Source: an uncultured Clostridia bacterium (lineage in GTDB: Bacteria; Bacillota; Clostridia; Oscillospirales; Ruminococcaceae). Taken from it: DNA of 64,000 nt. The stretch lies in the NCBI GenBank assembly GCA_947383835.1, contig CANDEV010000009.1:45916-109915 (forward strand), given 5' to 3'. The notes beneath the pieces were generated by a model. The model saw nothing but the letters and a program-made list of their open reading frames with translations, was not told the origin of the DNA and did no database searches. The position numbers were made by a program, and so were the translations under genes. Positions 58,471 to 64,000 of the stretch are shown here, piece after piece (the stretch's first letter is position 1; each line of letters begins with the position of its first letter).

Positions 58471-58784
58471 AAGCTATAGATCACCTTTCTGTCTGCTTCA
58501 AGTTCTTCAATGAACCTTTTATATAAAGGATTGCTTCGGTTTCTGCTGATCTGCTCTTCCGTGATCAGGTCTACATTTTTTTGAAAGGCTTCTTTCAAAT
58601 CTTCATAAAACCCAAAAAATTTAAGTCCCCTTAATTGATTTGCATTGACGATCAGGTCTATATCGCTTTCTTCAACAGCCTCTCCTCTTGCGTACGAGCC
58701 GAATAAACAGATTTTATCTATTTTATAATTTTCTGCAATAGGACGTATTTTTTCTGTAATTTCTTCTATTTTATATATACACAT
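58467..58784 (-). CDS. MntA-like minimal nucleotidyltransferase (antitoxin)
   Basis: A 105-residue MNT-fold protein. The catalytic motif GSYARGEAVEESDIDLIV (GS-x10-DxD) is complete, so it should be active. The ATG at 58784 is chosen for the AGGAA sites before it; the longer frame adds 11 residues of low plausibility. It is probably the AMPylating antitoxin for the downstream HEPN protein. Confidence 0.9.
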   Translation of the reverse strand: MCIYKIEEITEKIRPIAENYKIDKICLFGSYARGEAVEESDIDLIVNANQLRGLKFFGFYEDLKEAFQKNVDLITEEQISRNRSNPLYKRFIEELEADRKVIYSL

Positions 58785-58825
58785 ATTCCTATCACTTCCT
58801 TTTTCAGAGCCTTGCAAAGCTCAGA

Positions 58826-60133
58826 CTAAAACGTAATATCCTCATTAGCCGTAACGCCCACCGCGAATATCTCGACAGTCTTTCCCGCGCTGTCCTCCGC
58901 AGGAACTATTTCCACGTTCATCTCATGCACACCGGAACGCTTAATTGCCTGAAACGCGTAAGGGTCTCCCCAGCCGTCGCTTTGGTTTGTGTCGATCGTT
59001 GCAGCCTTTGCGCCGTCAATATAGACCTCAAATTTGCCCATTGTGCCGCTGTTGTTACGCTTGCAGACAAAGAAAAAGCTGTTGCCCTTGACGGTCATTT
59101 TAAGCGGCTCCGAACCCTCTCCGCTGTAAACCCACGCGCCCTTTGTAAAGTCCGCAGCGCTCCTGGATTCGAGGGAGAAGCTTCCCGTTTCGCCTATCTG
59201 CAAATTCGGGTTTGAGTTATCGTAATCAACCTCCGCAAGGAAAGCGTCCTCATACGGGTTTCCGAACTTCGGAAGTACAGGCATTTCAGCAGGACTGTCC
59301 ACTGCGTCCCTGACCTTGAGCGTTTCAAAATAGTACTCGATAAATTCGGCAACCAGCTTGTGCCCCTCTGCGTTGGGGTGCGCCTCGTCGTTTGAGTAGT
59401 CCGCCCATGTCATAGTACCTGCTTCTATCTCGGGGTTTATGGCGTTGGGGACGCTTATCATCGGCAGACCGTAATGCTCGCCTATTTGCGACATATGCTC
59501 CTGACAGGTGTGTCCCGTTTTAGTAACCGTGAATAAAAGTATCACCGCAGGCTCGTTATCCTGCTTCAGGATAGTCCGCACAAGAGACTCGTAGGACTCC
59601 TTGTAAAGCTGCTCCATGCCGTCGTTTACGGCAAATTCCACAAAAACAATGTCGGGAGAGTAGTCCAGCACGTCCTTTTTAACGCGGAGATTTCCCAGTA
59701 TGGAGGGTGTGCCGCTTACCCCTGCGTTTACGTATTCAACATTATCGCCCGTGCCGAAATTTTCCGCAATATAGTCAAAGGAAAGCTTGGCGTAGCAGGT
59801 GTCGGGAGTGCCGCCGACGCCCTCGGTTATAGAGCCGCCGATGTACGCAACGGTTGTCTTTTCGCCCTGCATAGCCTGTGAGAGCTTGTTTTCAAGCCGG
59901 TAGGTGTTGCCCAAGGATAAAAACGAACGCTGTACCGTTTCGCTGTACTCCTTTGCAGGTACGGCTGCGGACTCGGTCTGGGCCGTCCCCTCAACGTTTG
60001 AGGTCTCCATGACCTCGGCGGTATTGCTTTCGCCGTCTCGATTTTCTCCGCCGTCAGCTCCGTTTGAGCAGGCGGAAAGGGCTGTACCCAAAGCCGCCGC
60101 TGTGAGGATTGCTGTGATTTTTTTGAATTTCAT
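58826..60133 (-). CDS. SGNH/GDSL-type esterase lipoprotein
   Basis: A 435-residue exported lipoprotein: signal FKKITAILTAAALGTALSAC with lipobox LSAC (C22), a Ser/Glu-rich linker to about 60, then an SGNH hydrolase domain. Block I is AYIGGSITEGVGG with Ser101; FVEFAVNDGM is block III; NDEAHPNAEGH is block V with the Asp-His pair. A beta-rich C-terminal domain (about 300-435) may bind carbohydrate. It may deacetylate xylan or other glycans. AGGAAAGGATG is the ribosome site. A strong terminator and structured RNA lie just upstream on the same strand. Confidence 0.88.
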   Translation of the reverse strand: MKFKKITAILTAAALGTALSACSNGADGGENRDGESNTAEVMETSNVEGTAQTESAAVPAKEYSETVQRSFLSLGNTYRLENKLSQAMQGEKTTVAYIGGSITEGVGGTPDTCYAKLSFDYIAENFGTGDNVEYVNAGVSGTPSILGNLRVKKDVLDYSPDIVFVEFAVNDGMEQLYKESYESLVRTILKQDNEPAVILLFTVTKTGHTCQEHMSQIGEHYGLPMISVPNAINPEIEAGTMTWADYSNDEAHPNAEGHKLVAEFIEYYFETLKVRDAVDSPAEMPVLPKFGNPYEDAFLAEVDYDNSNPNLQIGETGSFSLESRSAADFTKGAWVYSGEGSEPLKMTVKGNSFFFVCKRNNSGTMGKFEVYIDGAKAATIDTNQSDGWGDPYAFQAIKRSGVHEMNVEIVPAEDSAGKTVEIFAVGVTANEDITF

Positions 60134-60161
60134 ATCAGTACATCCTTTCCTGTTTTGTTAT

Positions 60162-60308
60162 AAAAAACCGCCCCGACAAATCGGGGCGGCAAATCATGGC
60201 TATTTGGCAGGCGCAGCACTCTCCTGCATCTCTCGGGACTAAGCCCTGTCGTACCGTCGGCGCGTGGTCGCTGCGAAATTTACCACCACAAATAACCTAC
60301 TTTATCTT
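60162..60308 (-). ncRNA. Unidentified structured RNA with its own promoter and terminator
   Basis: A promoter at 60315-60343 reads into about 145 bases. A closing stem GGTTATTTG/CAAATAGCC (60289-60297 with 60198-60206) encloses GTGGT/ACCAC, GGG/CCC and GCAGG/CCTGC stems. A perfect 9-bp terminator stem CCGCCCCGA/TCGGGGCGG with TTTTTT follows (60162-60189). A stretch GCGCCGACGGTAC and a later GAGAG resemble the 3' half of 5S rRNA, but the central 5S part is missing. It may be a riboswitch for the SGNH gene, a free RNA, or a 5S-derived remnant. Confidence 0.6.
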
Positions 60309-60314
60309 AATCAT

Positions 60315-60343
60315 ATTATAGCATATTTATTCCTTTTTGTCAA
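60315..60343 (-). promoter_or_regulatory. Promoter of the structured RNA
   Basis: On the minus strand TTGACA and TATAAT are separated by exactly 17 bases. It overlaps the end of the upstream frameshifted gene. Confidence 0.8.
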
Positions 60344-60745
60344 GTTTTTTGTAAACAGGAGGATTATTTTTTATGCGCTGTGAAAAACGTCTGCCGTTTT
60401 CAAAGACGGCTGTAATTATAGAGTTATTATATTCAGGGTTTTCTCCCTCAACAGCCAGCCGCAAACAAATATACAGCGAGTGCTCGCCGTCCGAAATGAT
60501 TTTTGCTGCCAAAGCAGTATTTTTTTTTTTTTGTCCTTGAATATATAATCGGGGTCGGCAATAATATCGGCAAACATAGGCGAATATTTATCAAAAAAAG
60601 CCTGCCCTCTGCGTTCGATTATGTGTTCTTTACGATTGTATGTCAAAACGACCTTATCGGTCAAAATTTTACTTTCGGTAACAGGCTGATATATTGAAAT
60701 GTTGATTTTCCCTATGATTTCCAAGACCATGCCGCCTTTGCACAT
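60327..60745 (-). pseudogene. Frameshifted phage-type nuclease-like gene (PBECR-like), broken at a run of 13 A
   Basis: Two frames make one protein: LEIIGKINISIYQPVTESKI, HIIERRGQAFFDKYSPMFAD and IIADPDYIFKD come from 60745 down to about 60535; TALAAKIISDGEHSLYICLR, NNSIITAVFENGRRFSQRIK then follow in another frame to 60327. They meet at A13 (plus-strand T-run 60520-60532). A run of 11 or 14 would restore the frame, giving DKK(K)NTALAAK. The joined ~125-residue product resembles the small barnase/EndoU/RelE-like nuclease families found beside phage proteins; that assignment is from memory. It could be a true pseudogene, a slippage-expressed gene or a sequencing error. Confidence 0.7.
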
Positions 60746-60770
60746 TTTATTAATTGATTGTCAACTGTCA

Positions 60771-61253
60771 TCAATACCCAACCTCAATAATATTCATAAA
60801 CACCCCGTTCTCGGTAACGTCTATATACCCGTAGGACGGCTTCATACCGTCGCGGGGACAGGAGCAGCTCCCCGGATTCATTATGTCTATGCCCTCCTCC
60901 GTGCCGATAAATCTTTCGTGGGTGTGTCCGTAAAGCGCGGCGCAGCAGCCGTTTTCCTTTGCGGCAAAGGCAAGGGGTTCGATACCGTCCTTGACGCGGT
61001 AGGCGTGACCGTGGGTGCAGAAAATTTTTCTGCCCATTGCCTCGATTATTATGCTTTGGGGTATGTTCGCGCCCCAATCGCAGTTGCCGCAGACGTTCCG
61101 CAGGTCGATATCCGGATATTTCAGCCGCATTGCCCCTATCTCTCTTTCACCGTCGCCCAAGTGGACGAAAATGTCCGCTCCCTCGTTTGCTCTTATTATT
61201 TTTTCTACCTGCGCCGACATTCCGTGGGAATCGGACATTACAATAATTCTCAC
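60771..61253 (-). CDS. YfcE/MJ0936-type metallophosphoesterase
   Basis: A 160-residue phosphodiesterase. Metal motifs: VMSDSHG (Asp, His), VHLGDGE (Asp), VCGNCDW (Asn), CTHGHAYRV and LYGHTHER (His). The GTG at 61253 is chosen since GAGGAAG precedes it and it gives the usual short start MRIIVMSDSHG; a TTG one codon earlier is the alternative. Natural substrates of this family are unclear. Confidence 0.92.
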   Translation of the reverse strand: MRIIVMSDSHGMSAQVEKIIRANEGADIFVHLGDGEREIGAMRLKYPDIDLRNVCGNCDWGANIPQSIIIEAMGRKIFCTHGHAYRVKDGIEPLAFAAKENGCCAALYGHTHERFIGTEEGIDIMNPGSCSCPRDGMKPSYGYIDVTENGVFMNIIEVGY

Positions 61254-61412
61254 CAAAAACTTCCTCTTTTCATATACTGTGTAAGGAAAGACTGAAAATC
61301 CAGTCATTCTCAGAACCTGTTCTTATTGTTCTGTTTACAGATATTATAACATATGCTGTAAGAGAAAGAAAGAACAAAATATAAATTTTAAAAGGCGAAA
61401 GGAAAGATTTTT

Positions 61413-61661
61413 ATGGCTAATATCAATGCAACGCCGCAGCAGATGGACAAATTACTTAAAATAGTCAGCGCAAAGCTGGGGGTATCGGCGGAAAGTCTCA
61501 AAAACGATCTGGAGCAGGGCAAATTCGACAATGCTCTTAAAAATATGAAACCGAACGAGGCGGCGACCTTTAACCAGATGGTGAACAATCCGAAAATGCT
61601 GGAGAAATTTATGTCCACGCCGCAGGCGCAGGCGCTGTACAATAAGCTGACAAAGGGATAA
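61413..61661 (+). CDS. Small conserved protein of unknown function
   Basis: An 82-residue helical protein, NATPQQMDKLLKIVSAKLGV then KPNEAATFNQMVNNPKMLEK and STPQAQALYNKLTKG. AAAGGAAAG precedes the ATG. It opens a plus-strand run with the genes at 61773, 62340, 62795 and 63016. No known family recognised. Confidence 0.72.
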   Translation: MANINATPQQMDKLLKIVSAKLGVSAESLKNDLEQGKFDNALKNMKPNEAATFNQMVNNPKMLEKFMSTPQAQALYNKLTKG

Positions 61662-61772
61662 TTTTTTAGAGCGGCATATACAGGGGCGGATCGTCTCCGC
61701 CCTGCATATATTATTATTTTTTAGGATCACTATAGTATTATCCTCTATATTCTAAACAGGGCGGTGGCGGTA

Positions 61773-62177
61773 GTGGACGATATTGCTGAAAAAATAAGTT
61801 CTCTGCTTGCCGACGAGGAAAGCATGAGGCAGATAAAGGAGCTTGCCGCCATGTTTTCATCGGGAAATATGGAGGACGGAACGTCTGCCGGCTCCGCTGA
61901 GGGCGGGGAAGAGAATTTTCCGCCGAAAGATAGTACAGGCTCGGAGACCTCCGCGGGCGGAGAATTTCCCAATATAAATTTTGCGGCGATAATGCAGCTT
62001 ATGGGGGCGATGTCCCAAAGCGACAAAAACTGCGATCTGCTTTTGGCATTGAAGCCTCACCTCTGTGCCGAGAGACAGGCAAAGATAGACAAGGCTGTAA
62101 AGCTTCTGAAGCTGTACAATTTATTTATTACGGCAAAGGAAAGCGGCTTGCTGAACGATTTGGGCGGACTTATATAA
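61773..62177 (+). CDS. Small acidic protein of unknown function
   Basis: About 134 residues: helices at both ends (VDDIAEKISSLLADEESMRQ; HLCAERQAKIDKAVKLLKLY) around a Gly/Ser/Glu-rich linker (GTSAGSAEGGEENFPPKDST). The GTG at 61773 sits eight bases after AGGGCGG; a GTG at 61764 is the alternative start. The layout resembles small spore or cell-envelope accessory proteins, but no family is recognised. Confidence 0.65.
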   Translation: MDDIAEKISSLLADEESMRQIKELAAMFSSGNMEDGTSAGSAEGGEENFPPKDSTGSETSAGGEFPNINFAAIMQLMGAMSQSDKNCDLLLALKPHLCAERQAKIDKAVKLLKLYNLFITAKESGLLNDLGGLI

Positions 62178-62220
62178 AAGTACATAGTATCGTATCCAAC
62201 AAATCCCCCTTTAGGCAAAA

Positions 62221-62290
62221 AGCTGGTCCAGCTGACCCCCACGAGGGCTCTGCCCCTCGACCCCGCAAGCTGTGCTCAGCTTGACCAGCT
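62221..62290. repeat. Palindromic GC-rich repeat before the gene at 62340
   Basis: AGCTGGTC and GACCAGCT form a perfect outer stem; CGAGGG/CCCTCG is inside. The style matches dispersed repeats, but no second copy was found in the window. Confidence 0.6.
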
Positions 62291-62339
62291 AAACTGCGGC
62301 TTTGCCGCGGAATATAAATTGATCTGCGTGGTGATAAAA

Positions 62340-62783
62340 ATGCCCGAAAATAATAACAGCGTTGAAAGAGCAGAACAGCGCGTAAGGGAGATGGACAGGG
62401 TGACAAGGCAGCTTTCGGAACAGGGAAACCGCTATATGCGTGATATGCAAAACAGGAGGACTGCAAATGCCGTCCCCCGCGAAAATCAAAATATACATAA
62501 CGCACCGCCTCGGAGGCAGATAGGGAACATGGGCACAAGATTTGAACCTGTGGAGAAAGAAAGGAACGTCCCCCAAATCTCACAAGCCGAAAAAGCTGCG
62601 GAGCTTCCGAAACATGAGGAAAAGCCCGCTCCCCAAAAGGCGGCTCAAAGGTCAGCGCCGAGGAGTGCTCCAAATCAGGGCATTGACGGAGAAAAGCTGC
62701 TTCTGATCGCGCTGATGTATCTGCTGATGACGGAAAACGCTGACATAAAGCTCATACTTGCAATAGGCTATCTTATTTTGTAG
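62340..62783 (+). CDS. Hypothetical protein with a disordered middle and hydrophobic end
   Basis: A 147-residue protein: a charged helical start (PENNNSVERAEQRVREMDRV), a Pro/Ala/Gln-rich disordered middle and a hydrophobic C-terminus (LLLIALMYLLMTENADIKLI, LAIGYLIL). The ATG at 62340 follows GTGGTGAT. It precedes the yaaL-like gene by 11 bases. The hydrophobic end suggests membrane association. No family recognised. Confidence 0.68.
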   Translation: MPENNNSVERAEQRVREMDRVTRQLSEQGNRYMRDMQNRRTANAVPRENQNIHNAPPRRQIGNMGTRFEPVEKERNVPQISQAEKAAELPKHEEKPAPQKAAQRSAPRSAPNQGIDGEKLLLIALMYLLMTENADIKLILAIGYLIL

Positions 62784-62794
62784 GAGGCGATGAT

Positions 62795-63040
62795 TTGAAG
62801 CTGTTTGAAGAAAAAAGAAACAGGGCGGAGGAGGACGATCTTAAGGAGCGTATACTTGATGATCTGGAGTATGTGACAAACCGTCTCGAACGGATAAGGG
62901 AGAGCTATGACATGACCTCGGAGCCTGAAATGGTGGAGTCCCTTATTTATGAGGAAAAAGCCATGAAGGCACGGTTTGACTATCTTATAAGAATTGCAAA
63001 GGAGAGAAACATAAAATGCAGGCTTGGTTTGCGGAAATAG
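62795..63040 (+). CDS. YaaL-like protein (DUF2508)
   Basis: An 81-residue helical protein: ERILDDLEYVTNRLERIRES, VESLIYEEKAMKARFDYLIR, then IAKERNIKCRL. It begins at TTG with TAGGAGG upstream. In Bacillus yaaL lies between recR and bofA; here a BofA-like gene also follows, overlapping by 25 bases, but recR is absent. Function unknown, linked to sporulating Firmicutes. Confidence 0.82.
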   Translation: MKLFEEKRNRAEEDDLKERILDDLEYVTNRLERIRESYDMTSEPEMVESLIYEEKAMKARFDYLIRIAKERNIKCRLGLRK

Positions 63041-63306
63041 ATATTGCGGAACTGATCTTTTACGGCGCTGCCGCGGTGTTCGCGATAGCCGTGCTGATAT
63101 ACTATATGCGCTCGGGAAAGCCCGTTAAAAATGCCGTTATGGGAATGCTGTCCGGGACTGTGACGCTGATAGCAGTCCATATTTTCGGCGGCAGGATAGG
63201 ACTTGCCGTCCCCCTCAACGGCTTGACGGCATTTGCCGCGCTGGTTTTCGGCGCGCCGGGGGTCGCGGCGGTATGCATTATAGAATTGCTGACGGGACTT
63301 GCTTAA
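63016..63306 (+). CDS. BofA family protein (pro-sigma-K processing inhibitor type)
   Basis: A 96-residue membrane protein with three hydrophobic stretches: IAELIFYGAAAVFAIAVLIY, GMLSGTVTLIAVHIFGG and VFGAPGVAAVCIIELLTGLA. The GxPG motif near the end is typical of BofA, which in Bacillus inhibits SpoIVFB during sporulation. It starts inside the yaaL-like gene. Presence does not prove that the organism sporulates. Confidence 0.85.
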   Translation: MQAWFAEIDIAELIFYGAAAVFAIAVLIYYMRSGKPVKNAVMGMLSGTVTLIAVHIFGGRIGLAVPLNGLTAFAALVFGAPGVAAVCIIELLTGLA

Positions 63307-63401
63307 ATTCCGTCGGCTATAAAGACGTTCATTACGGAGAAAACTCAAACAGAACGCCTTGGTACTGAATTTCCCGACCGCAGGCAGTATACAAAAAAAC
63401 A

Positions 63402-63524
63402 AAAGGCTGCGCTTAAAAGGCTGAGCCTTTACCCTTATTGGCATAAATTGCCTGTAAGAGTAAAGTGCTCCCATGGGTAACAATACTTCTGTATCGTTAC
63501 CTGCCTAAATTACGCGCAGCCTTT
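63402..63524 (-). terminator. Structured terminator after gapA, related to the element after eno
   Basis: The outer stem AAAGGCTGCGC/GCGCAGCCTTT is followed on the minus strand by TGTTTTTTT, a good terminator for gapA. The plus strand inside holds TTAAAAGGC, CCATGGGTAACAATAC, a GTAAC/GTTAC hairpin and CCTAA, matching the order at 27272-27351. An extra 45-base stretch includes the core of the queF terminator. Confidence 0.65.
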
Positions 63525-63548
63525 CAAATTCGGTATCAGACCTGCAAA

Positions 63549-64000
63549 TTAAAGCTCTGCAAAGTACTTGATAGTTCTTACCATCTGTGATGTGTAAGAG
63601 TTCTCGTTGTCGTACCAAGAAACAACCTGTACCTCGTAGAGGTCGTCTGCGATCTTAGCAACCATTGTCTGTGTAGCGTCGAAGAGTGAGCCGTATCTCA
63701 TGCCGATAACGTCGGAAGATACGATCTGATCCTCGTTGTAGCCGTAGGACTCGGAAGCTGCTGCCTTCATAGCTGCATTGATGCCTTCCTTGGTAACGTC
63801 TGTACCCTTAACAACTGCTGTAAGGATAGTTGTGGAACCTGTGGGAACAGGAACACGCTGTGCGGAGCCGATGAGCTTGCCGTTGAGCTCGGGGATAACA
63901 AGACCGATAGCCTTAGCAGCGCCTGTGCTGTTGGGAACGATGTTGGCAGCGCCTGCTCTTGCTCTTCTCAGGTCGCCCTTTCTGTGAGGACCGTCAAGGA
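63549..64000 (-). CDS. gapA: Glyceraldehyde-3-phosphate dehydrogenase, C-terminal part (truncated by window edge)
   Basis: The frame stays open to the window edge, so about 150 C-terminal residues are visible. LDGPHRKGDLRRARAGAANI, VPNSTGAAKAIGLVIPELNG, QRVPVPTGSTTILTAVVKG and VVSWYDNENSYTSQMVRTIK are unmistakable for the type I NAD-dependent enzyme of glycolysis. The catalytic Cys lies beyond the edge. It ends 25 bases before a structured terminator. Confidence 0.96.
   Translation of the reverse strand, partial: LDGPHRKGDLRRARAGAANIVPNSTGAAKAIGLVIPELNGKLIGSAQRVPVPTGSTTILTAVVKGTDVTKEGINAAMKAAASESYGYNEDQIVSSDVIGMRYGSLFDATQTMVAKIADDLYEVQVVSWYDNENSYTSQMVRTIKYFAEL

Noticed and set aside
60162..60343. 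Calling the structured RNA a functional 5S rRNA
   Set aside because: Only the GCGCCGACGGTAC piece and a GAGAG stretch agree; the central conserved 5S segment is missing and no 16S or 23S genes are near.

Overview
The window looks like a chromosomal segment of a motile, anaerobic, low-to-mid GC Firmicute of the class Clostridia, most like Ruminococcus and relatives. This is inferred from gene content and order: the rpmH-rnpA-yidD-yidC-jag-mnmE-mnmG block, hrcA-grpE-dnaK-dnaJ behind a CIRCE operator, a yaaL-bofA pair, AGGAGG-type ribosome sites, frequent GTG/TTG starts, and carbohydrate genes (pullulanase, GH94 phosphorylase, SGNH esterase). No rRNA, tRNA or CRISPR array was recognised.

Layout. 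0-5 kb: 3' end of a pullulanase, tatD, a tandem triplet of small XRE repressors, a small conserved protein, and an FlhB-like/YlqG-like pair. 5.5-12.6 kb: a chemotaxis operon (cheA-cheW-cheR-cheB) and a methyl-accepting receptor. 12.7-14.5 kb: a RelE-type toxin-antitoxin pair behind aspartate kinase. 14.6-15.5 kb: a non-coding element with long inverted repeats. 15.5-20.8 kb: the heat-shock operon. 21-23.5 kb: a polar amino acid ABC importer. 23.9-27.3 kb: an M24 aminopeptidase and enolase. 27.5-34.9 kb: the ribosome, membrane-insertion and tRNA-modification block on the minus strand. 35-40 kb: nadB, secDF and a cupin. 40-42.4 kb: an accessory island with a type I toxin/antisense RNA module and four tandem ribbon-helix-helix repressors, each with its own operator. 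42.4-45.7 kb: a metallo-hydrolase, a membrane protein, a sugar isomerase and an AT-rich antibiotic-type kinase. 45.7-52 kb: queuosine precursor genes (queF, queC, folE, queE, queD) behind a structured leader, mixed with acetyltransferases, NUDIX and LRR genes. 52.6-55.4 kb: thioredoxin reductase, glutaredoxin and two fused XRE regulators, one carrying a complete desulfoferrodoxin metal-ligand set. 55.4-60.3 kb: GH94 phosphorylase, a MntA/HepT pair, an SGNH lipoprotein and an unidentified structured RNA. 60.3-64 kb: a frameshifted nuclease-like gene, a phosphodiesterase, small conserved proteins, yaaL, bofA and the 3' part of gapA.

Intergenic regions are crowded with MITE-like palindromic repeats, named here as families A (GTAGGGCGGGGGC ends), B (ATACTAAT ends), C (TATAGCAAT ends) and E (GCGGGGAAGCCCCCGC). 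Several lie against or inside gene ends: an E copy encodes the HrcA C-terminal tail, a C copy encodes the end of the kinase gene, and a B copy meets the jag stop codon.

The best candidates for something new are the ribbon-helix-helix array (40.5-42.0 kb), the toxin/antisense module (40.05-40.43 kb), the structured RNA at 60.2 kb, the XRE-desulfoferrodoxin sensor, the que leader, and the inverted-repeat element upstream of hrcA.
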